Below are positions 38,750-47,226 of a DNA stretch of 56,513 nt, piece by piece. The notes beneath the pieces were generated by a model. That model searched no databases. It was not told the DNA's origin and was given only the letters and a program-made list of their open reading frames with translations. The stretch lies in contig JACJWY010000015.1 in the NCBI GenBank assembly GCA_020636955.1, positions 1 through 56,513 on the forward strand, given 5' to 3'. The stretch comes from Thermoleophilales bacterium. Lineage in GTDB: Bacteria; Actinomycetota; Thermoleophilia; Solirubrobacterales; 70-9. Positions within the stretch are counted from its first letter, which is position 1. Every line of letters begins with the position of its first letter. A program made the position numbers and the translations under genes.

Positions 38750-39502
38750 CTACTCGTCCCAGGGTGTGAGGATGCGGGGGCCGTCGGCGGTGGCGGCGAC
38801 CGTGTATTCGAAATGGGCGGCCATCGAGCCATCTTCGGAGAAGACCGACCAGCCGTCGTCATCCATGTAGACATGCGGCCCGCCGACGTTGACCATCGGT
38901 TCGATCGCGAAAACCATGCCTTCCTCGATCTCCGGGCCCCGGCCCGGGGTGCCGTAGTTCGGGATCTGCGGCTCCTCATGCATGTTCTGGCCGACCCCAT
39001 GGCCGACCAGGGTGCGGATGATCGAGAAACCGTTGGCCTCGACATGGCTCTGGACCGCATGGCCGATGTCCCCCACCCTGTTGCCGGGAACCATCCGGGC
39101 GGCGGCGAGATCGAGTGACTCCTTGGTCACCTTGAGCAGTTTCTGCGTGGTCTCGTCGATCGGTCCGACCGGAATCGTCGAGGCACCGTCGGCCACCCAG
39201 CCGTCCAGGGTCACTCCGATGTCGACCGAAAGGATGTCCCCTTTCTCGAGCTTGTAAGGGCCGGGGATGCCGTGAACGACCATCGAATTCGGCGAGGCAC
39301 AAATCGAGCCGGGGAAACCGCGGAAACCCTTGAAAGTCGGCACCCCGCCCTGGGAGCGGATGAACTTTTCCGCCACCTCGTCGAGCTCGGCGGTGGTGAC
39401 GCCGGGCCGGACCTTGGCGGTCAGCATCTTCATGCAGCGCGCGTGCACGGCCCCCGCCGCCGCCATCTTCTCGATCTGATCGTCCGTCTTGCGGATGATC
39501 AT
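38750..39502 (-). CDS. map: Methionine aminopeptidase, type I
   Basis: The protein is 250 residues. The metal-binding residues are in place: Asp in VDIGVTLDGWVADGAST (two Asp), His in LVGHGVGQNMHEEP, and Glu in FAIEPMVN plus the final Glu (EYTVAAT). The fold is the pita-bread peptidase M24. It removes the initiator Met from nascent proteins and sits here beside translation genes as in many bacteria. The start lies 9 nt after the adk stop. No N-terminal SH3-binding extension is present. Confidence 0.97.
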   Translation of the reverse strand: MIIRKTDDQIEKMAAAGAVHARCMKMLTAKVRPGVTTAELDEVAEKFIRSQGGVPTFKGFRGFPGSICASPNSMVVHGIPGPYKLEKGDILSVDIGVTLDGWVADGASTIPVGPIDETTQKLLKVTKESLDLAAARMVPGNRVGDIGHAVQSHVEANGFSIIRTLVGHGVGQNMHEEPQIPNYGTPGRGPEIEEGMVFAIEPMVNVGGPHVYMDDDGWSVFSEDGSMAAHFEYTVAATADGPRILTPWDE

Positions 39503-39511
39503 TACTTGCTT

Positions 39512-40186
39512 CTAGCTGCCTTCTTCAAGGCTCAACGTGGAGACAAGCGTGCGGATCTTTTCGCTGACCCGGTCGGGATCGTCGGCACCCTCGACCTTGT
39601 TCAGCAGCCCCTGCTTCTTGTAGTAGTCGACCAGCGGTGCGGTCTTCTCCTGATACTGCTCGAGCCGGTGACGGACCACTTCGGGTTTGTCGTCGTCCCG
39701 GATGTAAAGCTCGGAGCCGTCAACGTCGCAGATCCCTTCCTGCTCGGGCGGGTTGTGGTCAACGTGGTAGACGTGGCCTTTGTCCTGACAGACCCGGCGG
39801 CCGGAGAGCCGGTTGACGATCTCCTCGTCATCGACGTCGATCAGGATCACCGCGGTCAGCTGGCGGCCGAGCTTTTCCAGCTCGGCGTCAAGTGCTTCGG
39901 CCTGAACGACCGTCCGGGGGAAGCCATCGAGGATGAAGCCGTGGTCGGCCTCGCCGGATTCGAGGCGCTCGGAGATGATCCCGATGATCACCTCGTCCGG
40001 GACCAGGTCGCCCCGGTCCATGTATTCCTGCGCGGACTTGCCGACCTCGGTCCCTTCCTTGACCGCGGCCCGGAGGATGTCTCCGGTCGCGTAATAGGGG
40101 TACTCGAGGTCCTCCTGCAGGCGCTCGCCCTGGGTGCCCTTGCCGCTCCCGGGCGGTCCGAGCAGAATCAGATTGAGTTCGGCCAC
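39512..40186 (-). CDS. adk: Adenylate kinase with a partly degenerate LID zinc site
   Basis: The protein is 224 residues. The P-loop LGPPGSGKGTQ opens the protein, DGFPRT marks the core, and GRRVCQDKGHVYHV begins the LID domain. In zinc-binding homologues the LID has C-x2-C and C-x2-C/D; here it is CQDK and CDVD, so two of the four positions are Lys and Asp. Zinc binding is doubtful while catalysis should be intact. It interconverts ATP, AMP and ADP. It is positioned between secY and map, the classical arrangement, with gaps of 10 and 9 nt. Confidence 0.97.
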   Translation of the reverse strand: MAELNLILLGPPGSGKGTQGERLQEDLEYPYYATGDILRAAVKEGTEVGKSAQEYMDRGDLVPDEVIIGIISERLESGEADHGFILDGFPRTVVQAEALDAELEKLGRQLTAVILIDVDDEEIVNRLSGRRVCQDKGHVYHVDHNPPEQEGICDVDGSELYIRDDDKPEVVRHRLEQYQEKTAPLVDYYKKQGLLNKVEGADDPDRVSEKIRTLVSTLSLEEGS

Positions 40187-40196
40187 GGGCAGTCCT

Positions 40197-41468
40197 CTAC
40201 CTGAGGAAGCCTTCGTAATTCCGCATCATCAGCTGCGCCTCGAGCTGCTTGACCGTGTCGAGCGCGACGCCGACAACAATCAGGATCGAGGTGCCGCCGA
40301 AGAAAATCCCGCCCGAGGCCACGTTGTTGAAGAAGATCGTCGGCAAGGCGGCGATCAGACCAAGGTAAATGGCGCCGGGGAAAGTCAGGCGGGAAAGCAC
40401 CCGGTCCAGGTATTCCGCGGTCGGCCGGCCGGGACGCACGCCCGGAATGAAGCCGCCGTATTTCTTCAGGTTGTCGGCCTGGTCCACCGGATTGAAGGTG
40501 ACTGCGGTGTAGAAGTAGGTGAAGACGATGATGAAGAAGACCTCGCCGACCACATAGGCCCAGCTGGAGGGGCTGAGGAAGTCCGCGAAAGCGATCGCCG
40601 CGGGGGTGTTGATCAGCTGTCCGATGGTCGGTGGCAGCGCCATGATCGAAGCGGCGAAGATGACCGGGATCACGCCTGCCATGTTGACCCTGAGCGGCAG
40701 GTAGGTGGATCCGCCGGATGTCATCTTGCGACCGACCACGCGCTTTGCGTACTGGACCGGGATTCGCCGTTGTCCTTCCTGGACATAGACGATTGCGACG
40801 ATCACGCCGAGGATGATGAACGGCAGCATCACGACGAAGACCTGGTTCGGGTTGTTCCACCAGGACTGGATGCCGGGCAGGACGCCGGAGACGATCGAGG
40901 CGAAGATCAGGAGCGAGATGCCGTTGCCGATGCCGCGCTGGGTGATCAACTCGCCGATCCACATAAGCAGCGTGGTGCCGGCGGTCAGGCAGATCACGAT
41001 CATCAGCACGTTGGCGGGGCTGGTGTCCGAGACGACGCTGGTCCCCCCGGCAGAAAGCGAGTTGAAGAGGAAGACGTAGGCGAAGGACTGCATCGCCGCC
41101 AGGCCGACCGTGAGGTAACGGGTGTACTGGGTGATCTTCTGCTGCCCGACTTCGCCTTCCTTCTGGAGGCGTTCGAGCGAGGGCACGACCACGGTCAAAA
41201 GCTGCAGGATGATCGACGCCGTGATGTAGGGCATGATGCCCAGGGCGAAGAGGGACAGTCGCGAAAGCGAGCCGCCGGAAAACAGGTTGAGGAAACCGAG
41301 GATGTTCGAGCCGGTCAGCTGGCTTTCCAGCTCTTTCACGGCATCGACATCGATGCCCGGAGCCGGAATGTAGGCACCGAGCCGGTAAAGGGCCAGCATC
41401 GCGGCCGCGAATAGAAGCTTCCTGCGGATCTCCGGGACGGAGAACGCTTTCGCGATCGTCGCGATCAT
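40197..41468 (-). CDS. secY: Protein translocase subunit SecY
   Basis: The protein is 423 residues with ten hydrophobic segments. GAYIPAPGIDVDAV at the first helix, FALGIMPYITASIILQLL (helix 2) and the cytosolic loop QEGQRRIPVQYAKR are SecY hallmarks. GFIPGVRPGRPTAEYLD lies in the last cytosolic loop that contacts SecA and the ribosome. It forms the protein-conducting channel with SecE and SecG in the cytoplasmic membrane. The ATG overlaps the rplO stop by 1 nt (TGATG). Confidence 0.98.
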   Translation of the reverse strand: MIATIAKAFSVPEIRRKLLFAAAMLALYRLGAYIPAPGIDVDAVKELESQLTGSNILGFLNLFSGGSLSRLSLFALGIMPYITASIILQLLTVVVPSLERLQKEGEVGQQKITQYTRYLTVGLAAMQSFAYVFLFNSLSAGGTSVVSDTSPANVLMIVICLTAGTTLLMWIGELITQRGIGNGISLLIFASIVSGVLPGIQSWWNNPNQVFVVMLPFIILGVIVAIVYVQEGQRRIPVQYAKRVVGRKMTSGGSTYLPLRVNMAGVIPVIFAASIMALPPTIGQLINTPAAIAFADFLSPSSWAYVVGEVFFIIVFTYFYTAVTFNPVDQADNLKKYGGFIPGVRPGRPTAEYLDRVLSRLTFPGAIYLGLIAALPTIFFNNVASGGIFFGGTSILIVVGVALDTVKQLEAQLMMRNYEGFLR

Positions 41469-41968
41469 CAGTCGATCAGCTCGCAGCTTCCGCCGGCAGC
41501 TTCAATCTTCTCCTTGGCCGCGGCCGAGAAGCCATGGGCCTTGACGGTGAGGCTCTTGCTGATCTCGCCCCGGGCGAGGATCTTGACCGGATCCTTGCGG
41601 GTCGCCAGACCGGCTGCCTTCAGCGTTTCCGGCGTGACCTCGGCCCCGGCGTCGAAGCGATCCTCGAGATCGCTCACGTTCACCGGCTGGGTCGCAGTGC
41701 GGAAATTCTCGAACGGCATCGACTTCTTCATGTGCGGGCCGCGCAGCTTGCGCATCCGCATGTGAATCGGGGTCTGGCCACCTTCGAGGTTGACCTTCCG
41801 CTTGTTGCCCGAGCGCTGGCCCTGGCCGCCGTGTCCGCGGCCGGAGGTCTTGCCGGTGCCCGATCCGGGTCCGCGGCCGATCCGCTTCTTCGGGCGGCGC
41901 GAGCCGGGCTTCGGGCTCAGGTTGTGAAGGCCGATTTCCTCTTCGCGGCTTTCCTGCTTGTCAGCCAT
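41468..41968 (-). CDS. rplO: 50S ribosomal protein L15
   Basis: The protein is 166 residues. IGLHNLSPKPGSRRPKKRIGRGPGSGTGKTSGRG and the GGQTPIHMRMRKLRG block identify L15. The N-terminus is extended slightly (ADKQESREEEIG) compared with typical forms. L15 is an early-assembling 23S rRNA-binding protein. It overlaps both neighbours by 1 nt: the rpmD stop upstream and the secY start downstream. Confidence 0.97.
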   Translation of the reverse strand: MADKQESREEEIGLHNLSPKPGSRRPKKRIGRGPGSGTGKTSGRGHGGQGQRSGNKRKVNLEGGQTPIHMRMRKLRGPHMKKSMPFENFRTATQPVNVSDLEDRFDAGAEVTPETLKAAGLATRKDPVKILARGEISKSLTVKAHGFSAAAKEKIEAAGGSCELID

Positions 41969-42147
41969 CAGGCCTCCTCCACCTTGACCAGGTGGGAAAC
42001 CACCTTGAGCTGGCCCTGAAGCTGGGGTGAGTCATCGCGCTGGACCGAACGGCCGCGCTTGCCCAGGCCCAGGGCGGCAAGGGTGCCACGCTGGCTCGGG
42101 TTCGTGTTGATTTCCGAACGAATCTGGGTGATCGAGAGCTTCGCCAT
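41968..42147 (-). CDS. rpmD: 50S ribosomal protein L30
   Basis: The protein is 59 residues from ATG 42147. It begins MAKLSITQIRSEINTNPSQR and continues GTLAALGLGKRGRSV, the short bacterial L30 with its GTLAALGLGKRG motif. It fits exactly between rpsE and rplO with 1-nt overlaps at both ends (stop TGA shares a base with the rplO start). L30 binds 23S rRNA near the 5S region. Confidence 0.95.
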   Translation of the reverse strand: MAKLSITQIRSEINTNPSQRGTLAALGLGKRGRSVQRDDSPQLQGQLKVVSHLVKVEEA

Positions 42148-42974
42148 CAGGAAGCCTCACCTTCGGCGGCGGGCTCTTCAGCGTTCACCTCGGCCTGTGC
42201 TTCCTCGGCGGCGACCTCGGCCTCCACCTCGGAGGCGGCGGGCTCGGTCGGTTCGGGGGCCGGGGTGTCCGCAGTGTCCTCGGCGGCCTTCTCCTCGACC
42301 GCGGCGATATCCGCGGGGGTCTCTTCGGTGGTCCCGGTGGCTTCTGCGGCTTCTGGAGCAGTCGCTTCCGGAGCGGCGGTTTCGGGCGCACCACCGTTGC
42401 CGTTGGAAGTTGCCTCTTCGGCAGCCGCCTCGGCTTCGGCTTCCTTGTCGATCCCGAGCACCTCGGTGATCGTCAGACCGCGCAGCTCGGCCACGTCCTC
42501 GGGCCGGCGCAGGCGGATGATGCCGTCCATGGTCGCCTTGACCAGGTTGATCGGATTCTGGGTTCCGACCGACTTGGTGAGGATGTCGCGCACGCCGCCG
42601 AGTTCCAGCACGGCACGCACGCCGCCACCGGCGATAACGCCGGTTCCCGGGCTGGCCGGGCGCAGCACCACGTGACCGGCGCCGTAGCGGCCGATGATCT
42701 TGTGGGTGATCGTGTCCCCGTACTTGGGGATCCGAATCAGGTTCTTGCGGGCGTTCTCGACGGCCTTCTGGATCGCGAGCGGAACCTCACGGGCCTTGCC
42801 GTAGCCGATCCCGACGACCGACTCTTCGTCACCTACTGCAACGAGGGCAGTGAACGAGAAGCGACGACCGCCCTTGACCACCTTGGCCACGCGGTTGATC
42901 TCGATCACACGCTCCTGCAGGTCGAGCCCCTTCGGGCTGACCATCTCGATGCGGGCTGTATCCATTCCCTTCAT
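42147..42974 (-). CDS. rpsE: 30S ribosomal protein S5 with a long acidic C-terminal tail
   Basis: The protein is 275 residues, about 100 longer than typical S5. The normal protein (about 1-177) has GGRRFSFTALVAVGD, GIGYGKAREVPLAI and the GTGVIAGGGVRAVLELGG loop. From residue about 178 onward a tail made almost only of Ala, Glu, Pro and Thr (repeats like EEATSNGNGG, APEATAPEAA) runs to the end. S5 is in the decoding-centre back of the 30S; an acidic tail could protrude to bind basic partners. The stop is shared with the rpmD start. MDTARIE (Met 4) is an alternative start. Confidence 0.95.
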   Translation of the reverse strand: MKGMDTARIEMVSPKGLDLQERVIEINRVAKVVKGGRRFSFTALVAVGDEESVVGIGYGKAREVPLAIQKAVENARKNLIRIPKYGDTITHKIIGRYGAGHVVLRPASPGTGVIAGGGVRAVLELGGVRDILTKSVGTQNPINLVKATMDGIIRLRRPEDVAELRGLTITEVLGIDKEAEAEAAAEEATSNGNGGAPETAAPEATAPEAAEATGTTEETPADIAAVEEKAAEDTADTPAPEPTEPAASEVEAEVAAEEAQAEVNAEEPAAEGEAS

Positions 42975-42999
42975 ATGAGCTATTCACCGTACTGGAGTC

Positions 43000-43353
43000 C
43001 TAGAACTCCAGTCCACCCTCTCTCGCACCTTCGGCCAGGGCCTTGACCCTGCCGTGGTAGCGGTAACCGCTTCGGTCGAAGACACATGTCTCGACGCCTG
43101 CCTTCTTTGCACGTTCTGCCAGCAGTTCGCCGGCCTTTTTCGCCTGGTCGGTACCGCGGAGCTCCTTGAGCTCCGGCTCGGTCCAGTTCGCGGCGGCCAG
43201 CGTCTTGCCATCGACGTCGTCGATGAGCTGGGCGAAAACACCACGGTTGGAGCGGTACACGGACAGCCGGGGCCGCTGAGCGGTTCCGGACACCTTGGCC
43301 CGGACCCGGTAACGGCGGCGCTGACGGCGCTGACGCTTGGTAATGACGGTCAT
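43000..43353 (-). CDS. rplR: 50S ribosomal protein L18
   Basis: The protein is 117 residues. RYRVRAKVSGTAQRPRLSVYRSNRGVFAQLIDD and the end block DRSGYRYHGRVKALAEGAREGGLEF are the L18 pattern. L18 binds 5S rRNA and ties it to the 50S subunit with L5. The ATG overlaps the rplF stop by 4 nt. It lies 25 nt before the rpsE start. Confidence 0.97.
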   Translation of the reverse strand: MTVITKRQRRQRRRYRVRAKVSGTAQRPRLSVYRSNRGVFAQLIDDVDGKTLAAANWTEPELKELRGTDQAKKAGELLAERAKKAGVETCVFDRSGYRYHGRVKALAEGAREGGLEF

Positions 43354-43883
43354 ACTCGCTTACCGACCTTCCTGGCGACGTGTTCGCCGCGGTAACGGAT
43401 GCCCTTGCCCTTGTAGGGCTCCGGCGGACGGCTCTCGCGGATGTTCGCCGCGACCTGGCCGACCTTCTGCTTGTCGATCCCCTTGACGATGATCTCGGTC
43501 GGCTGGGGAAGTTCAAATTCGATGCCTTCCGGCGCCTCGATCGAGACCGGATGGGAGTACCCGAGCGCCAGTTCGAGGTTCTTGCCCTTGGCCGCGGCAC
43601 GGTAGCCGACGCCCTGGATCTCGAGCACCTTCTGGTAACCGTCGGTTACGCCGACGATCATGTTGGCGAGAAGGCTGCGGGTCAGGCCATGGAGGGCCCG
43701 ATGGTTCGGCCGGTCGGTGGGGCGCTCGACCGTGATCTGGCCGTCCTCCGTCTTCACGGTCATGTCGGACGAGACCTCCTGGGTGAGTTCGCCCTTCGGG
43801 CCCTTGACCTTGATCAGGCCGGGCTTGATGTCGATCTCGACCCCGTCGGGGAGGGAGATCGGTTTTCTTCCAATTCGACTCAT
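43350..43883 (-). CDS. rplF: 50S ribosomal protein L6
   Basis: The protein is 177 residues. MSRIGRKPISLPDGVEI opens it, and the conserved PEPYKGKGIRYRGEHVARKVGK signature closes it, with two repeated alpha/beta domains between. Typical length. L6 sits near the GTPase centre and the sarcin-ricin loop, where EF-Tu and EF-G bind. It starts 10 nt after the rpsH stop. Confidence 0.98.
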   Translation of the reverse strand: MSRIGRKPISLPDGVEIDIKPGLIKVKGPKGELTQEVSSDMTVKTEDGQITVERPTDRPNHRALHGLTRSLLANMIVGVTDGYQKVLEIQGVGYRAAAKGKNLELALGYSHPVSIEAPEGIEFELPQPTEIIVKGIDKQKVGQVAANIRESRPPEPYKGKGIRYRGEHVARKVGKRV

Positions 43884-43893
43884 TGGTTCCTCA

Positions 43894-44289
43894 TCACCAG
43901 ACGTAGGCGAGCACTTCGCCCCCGACGCCTTCCTTCTTCGCTTCGTGACCGGTCATCACACCGTGGGAGGTGGTGATGATCGCGGTGCCGGTGCCGCCAT
44001 GGACCCGGGGTACCTCGCCGTGGCCGACGTAGCGACGGCGGCCTGGGCGGGAAACCCGCTCGAGTCCGGTGATAACCGGCTGGTGGTCCTTCGTGTACTT
44101 GAGCTCGACCGTGATCTTCTCGCCCACGTCGGCAGCGCTCTTCTCGAAACCCGAGATGTAGCCCTGCTCGGCGAGGATGCGGGAGACCTCCAGCTTCAGC
44201 TTCGAGCTGGGCACCTCAACGGTGGCCAGGCCGGAGCTGAGGCCGTTGCGGATGCGGGTCAGGTAGTCGGAAATAGGATCGGTAAGCAT
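43894..44289 (-). CDS. rpsH: 30S ribosomal protein S8
   Basis: The protein is 131 residues. DPISDYLTRIRNGLSSGLATVEVPSSKLKLEV at the N-terminus and the C-terminal GTGTAIITTSHGVMTGHEAKKEGVGGEVLAYVW identify S8. S8 binds helix 21 of 16S rRNA and, in E. coli, represses the spc operon by binding its mRNA; whether it does so here is not evident. It starts 4 nt after the rpsN stop. Confidence 0.98.
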   Translation of the reverse strand: MLTDPISDYLTRIRNGLSSGLATVEVPSSKLKLEVSRILAEQGYISGFEKSAADVGEKITVELKYTKDHQPVITGLERVSRPGRRRYVGHGEVPRVHGGTGTAIITTSHGVMTGHEAKKEGVGGEVLAYVW

Positions 44290-44293
44290 CAGG

Positions 44294-44479
44294 TCACCAG
44301 CTCGACTTCGTCATGCCGGGGATGTAGCCCTCATGGGCGGCCTCGCGCAGGCAGATCCGGCAGATGCCGAACTTCCGGTAGTACGCCCGGGGGCGTCCGC
44401 ACCGGCGGCACCGGTTGTATTCGCGGGTCGAAAACTTCGCCTTGCGCTGCTGGCGCACCTTCTGTGACGTCTTGGCCAT
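44294..44479 (-). CDS. rpsN: 30S ribosomal protein S14, zinc-binding type
   Basis: The protein is 61 residues, the short type-Z S14. C-x2-C-x12-C-x2-C (CRRCGRPRAYYRKFGICRIC) supplies the zinc ligands, followed by LREAAHEGYIPGMTKSSW. S14 lies in the head of the 30S subunit. The presence of the zinc form inside the spc operon is normal for actinobacteria. Its ATG shares one base with the rplE stop. Confidence 0.98.
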   Translation of the reverse strand: MAKTSQKVRQQRKAKFSTREYNRCRRCGRPRAYYRKFGICRICLREAAHEGYIPGMTKSSW

Positions 44480-45222
44480 TAGGCCTGGTCCTCCTGCGTT
44501 TCAGTTTCATCGTCGGCTGCGTCAGCCTCGGCCTCTTCGGCCGGGGCCTCTTCGGCGGCTTCGGCCTCGGCCGGAGCCTCTTCGGCAGCAGCTTCTTCGG
44601 CTGTTGCCTCTTCAGTGCTTTCCTCGGCACCCTCGGGGACCGGGCGGCCTTCCTTTGCGAAAGGCATGCCCAGGCCGAGCAGCAGCTCGAAAGCCTCGTA
44701 GTCCGTCGGAGCGGAAGTGGTGATCGTGATGTCGAGACCGCGGGTCTCGTCAACCGTGTCGTAATCGATCTCGGGGAAGATCAGCTGTTCGCGGACGCCC
44801 ATCGAGTAGTTGCCGCGGCCGTCGAAGCTGGTCGCCTTGAGGCCACGGAAGTCACGGATCCGGGGGATCGCGATCGAGCAGAGCCGGTCGAGGAACTCCC
44901 ACATCCGGGCCCCGCGCAGGGTCACCGAAGCGCCGACCGGCATCCCTTCGCGCAGCTTGAAGGAAGCGATCGACTTCTTGGCGATGCGCGTGTTCGGCAT
45001 CTGGCCGGCGATCAGGGCAAGTTCGCCGATCGCCTTTTCGCGCGATTTGGAATCAACCGAGGAGCCGAGGCCCATGTTCAGCGTGATCTTCTCGAGGCGC
45101 GGGGCGCGCATCGGGGTCGAGTAGCCGAAAGTCTGCATCAGCTTGGGGAGCACCTCGTCGTTGTAGGTTTCCCTGAGCCGGGGCGGCGGCACTGCCTGCT
45201 GTGTTGTCGTTGCTGCTTCCAT
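44479..45222 (-). CDS. rplE: 50S ribosomal protein L5 with an acidic C-terminal tail
   Basis: The protein is 247 residues, about 60 longer than usual. The L5 body (about 10-190) has RLRETYNDEVLPKLM, KITLNMGLG, IRDFRGLKATSFDGRGNYSMGVREQLIFPEI and AFELLLGLGMPF. Residues about 191-247 form a tail of Glu/Ala repeats (EEATAEEAAAEE, EAEAAEEAPAEE). L5 binds 5S rRNA and bridges to S13. The start ATG follows the rplX stop by 8 nt. Similar tails occur on S5 and S17 in this cluster. Confidence 0.96.
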   Translation of the reverse strand: MEAATTTQQAVPPPRLRETYNDEVLPKLMQTFGYSTPMRAPRLEKITLNMGLGSSVDSKSREKAIGELALIAGQMPNTRIAKKSIASFKLREGMPVGASVTLRGARMWEFLDRLCSIAIPRIRDFRGLKATSFDGRGNYSMGVREQLIFPEIDYDTVDETRGLDITITTSAPTDYEAFELLLGLGMPFAKEGRPVPEGAEESTEEATAEEAAAEEAPAEAEAAEEAPAEEAEADAADDETETQEDQA

Positions 45223-45230
45223 CTTGCTCT

Positions 45231-45557
45231 CTAAATGGCCTCGCCGGTGCGCTTCGAGTAGCGCTGGCGCTTGCCGTCGTCGGTGGTGCGGATGCCGATG
45301 CGGGTCGGCCGGTTGTCGGTCGGGTCGATCAGGGCCACGTTGGAAACGTGGATCGGACCCTCCATCTCGATGATCCCGCCTTCCTTGCCCTGGCCTCGCC
45401 CGTCGGGGGAAGGCTGGGCGCGCTGGTGGCGCTTGATCATGTTGAGGTCTTCAACGTACACGGTTCCGGCCTTGGGGTCGGTCCTCAGGACCTTGCCCTG
45501 CTTGCCCTTCTCCTTGCCGCTGATCACCTGGACCTGGTCGTCGGTGCGGATGCGCAT
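45231..45557 (-). CDS. rplX: 50S ribosomal protein L24
   Basis: The protein is 108 residues from ATG 45557; GTG 45560 is directly in front and equally possible, but GGAGG lies 7 nt from the ATG. KOW-type RTDDQVQVISGKEKGKQGKVL opens the protein, and GPIHVSNVALIDPTDNRPTRI identifies L24. It initiates 50S assembly at the tunnel exit. Start and rplN stop overlap by 1 nt. Confidence 0.96.
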   Translation of the reverse strand: MRIRTDDQVQVISGKEKGKQGKVLRTDPKAGTVYVEDLNMIKRHQRAQPSPDGRGQGKEGGIIEMEGPIHVSNVALIDPTDNRPTRIGIRTTDDGKRQRYSKRTGEAI

Positions 45558-45925
45558 CACAGCACCTCCGGAGCCAGCGAGATGATCTTCATGAAGTCAC
45601 GGTCGCGCAGCTCGCGGGCCACCGGTCCGAAGATGCGGGTGCCTCGCGGGTTGTTCTGGGCGTCGATCAGCACGGCAGCGTTTTCGTCGAAGGCGATGTA
45701 GGTGCCATCGGATCGTCCGAGCTCCTTCTTGGTCCGCACGATCACGGCCTGGACGACTTCGCCCTTCTTGACGTTGCCCTGCGGGCTGGCCTGCTTGACG
45801 GTCGCGGTGATCACGTCACCGATCGATCCGTACTTGCGGTGCGAGCCGCCCTTGACGCGGATGCAGAGGAGCTCTCGGGCGCCGGAGTTGTCGGCGACGC
45901 GGAGTCTGGATTCCTGCTGGATCAC
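45557..45925 (-). CDS. rplN: 50S ribosomal protein L14
   Basis: The protein is 122 residues, the invariant bacterial length. MIQQESRLRVADNSGARELLCIRV and the NPRGTRIFGPVARELRDRDFMKIISLAPEV end are diagnostic. L14 contacts 16S rRNA across the subunit interface and is the landing site of silencing factors. It starts 3 nt after the rpsQ stop. Confidence 0.98.
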   Translation of the reverse strand: MIQQESRLRVADNSGARELLCIRVKGGSHRKYGSIGDVITATVKQASPQGNVKKGEVVQAVIVRTKKELGRSDGTYIAFDENAAVLIDAQNNPRGTRIFGPVARELRDRDFMKIISLAPEVL

Positions 45926-45928
45926 CGT

Positions 45929-46588
45929 CTACCTCGCCTTCTCCACTACCTCGACCAGCTTCCAGTGCTTGGTCTTGGAAAGCTTGCGGGTCTCGATCAC
46001 GCGGACCACGTCGCCCTCGTTGGCTTCGTTTTGCTCGTCGTGGGCGTGGATCTTGTGGGTCTGGCGGACGATCTTTTCGTAGACCGGGTGACGCCGGGCG
46101 GTATCGATCTGGACCGTGATGGTCTTGTCGGTCTTGTTGGAAACGACCTTGCCCTGGCGCTCCTTCGGCTTGCCGGTGCGGGTCTTTTCGGCCCGCGGGG
46201 TGCCGACACCGTCACCGGTGCGGGCGGACTTGATCCCGGCCCGGCGGTTGCGCCTGACGGATGCCTTCTTCGCCCGGGCGGTCTCGCGGTCGGCCTGGCG
46301 CTGCTCGCCGCTTCGCTCGGGCCCGGCCTCGCCGGATTCACGTGACTTGAGCACGCGCCGGCGTTCCTTCCAGGGGAGCTCGTCCAGCGGATCGGGTTCG
46401 GACGGCTCGTCGGCAGCCTCGGCTGCGGGCGCGGCCTCTTCGGCAGCTTCCTCGGCCGGGGTCTCCTCGGTGGCTTCAGCCTCGGGCGCGGCCTCTTCGG
46501 CAGCGGCCTCTTCAGCCGGAGCTTGCTCGGCGGCGGGGGCCTCTTCTACCGGAGTTTCTTCTGTGTTTTCAGTTTCTTCTTCTGACAT
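45929..46588 (-). CDS. rpsQ: 30S ribosomal protein S17 with a 140-residue N-terminal extension
   Basis: The protein is 219 residues, more than twice the usual length. The S17 OB-fold core begins near 140 (KERQGKVVSNKTDKTITVQI, VYEKIVRQTHKIHAHDEQN, VRVIETRKLSKTKHWKLVEV). Before it stands an acidic Glu/Ala/Pro region (1-65) and then a basic one (about 72-139: KERRRVLKSRESGE, AKKASVRRNRRAGIK). No ATG or GTG stands close to the core start with a plausible ribosome-binding site, and the upstream gene rpmC ends 6 nt before ATG 46588, so the long form is the likely product. S17 binds the 5' domain of 16S rRNA. Confidence 0.93.
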   Translation of the reverse strand: MSEEETENTEETPVEEAPAAEQAPAEEAAAEEAAPEAEATEETPAEEAAEEAAPAAEAADEPSEPDPLDELPWKERRRVLKSRESGEAGPERSGEQRQADRETARAKKASVRRNRRAGIKSARTGDGVGTPRAEKTRTGKPKERQGKVVSNKTDKTITVQIDTARRHPVYEKIVRQTHKIHAHDEQNEANEGDVVRVIETRKLSKTKHWKLVEVVEKAR

Positions 46589-46594
46589 GGCTTC

Positions 46595-46806
46595 CTACTT
46601 GTGCTTCGTCTCGATCTCGAGATCGATGTTGCGCTGGTGGGCAATGGTCAGGAGCCGGGCGAGATCCTTCTTCGCGCGGCCGAGAGCGGCCGTGTCCTCA
46701 AGCTCGCCGGTGGCGTGACGGAGGCGCAGGTTGAAGGATTCCTCGCGGACTTCCTTGAGCTTTTCGACCAGCTCGATGTCGCTCATGCTGTGGGCTTCGG
46801 CCGACT

Positions 46807-46810
<4 letters not shown>
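46595..46810 (-). CDS. rpmC: 50S ribosomal protein L29
   Basis: The protein is 71 residues from GTG 46810, which overlaps the rplP stop (GTGA). ATG 46786 (Met 9) is an alternative start. SDIELVEKLKEVREESFNLRLRHATGELEDTAALGRAKKDLARLLTI is the two-helix L29 pattern. It sits at the peptide exit tunnel next to L23. Confidence 0.95.
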
Positions 46811-47225
<415 letters not shown>

Positions 47226-47226
<1 letters not shown>

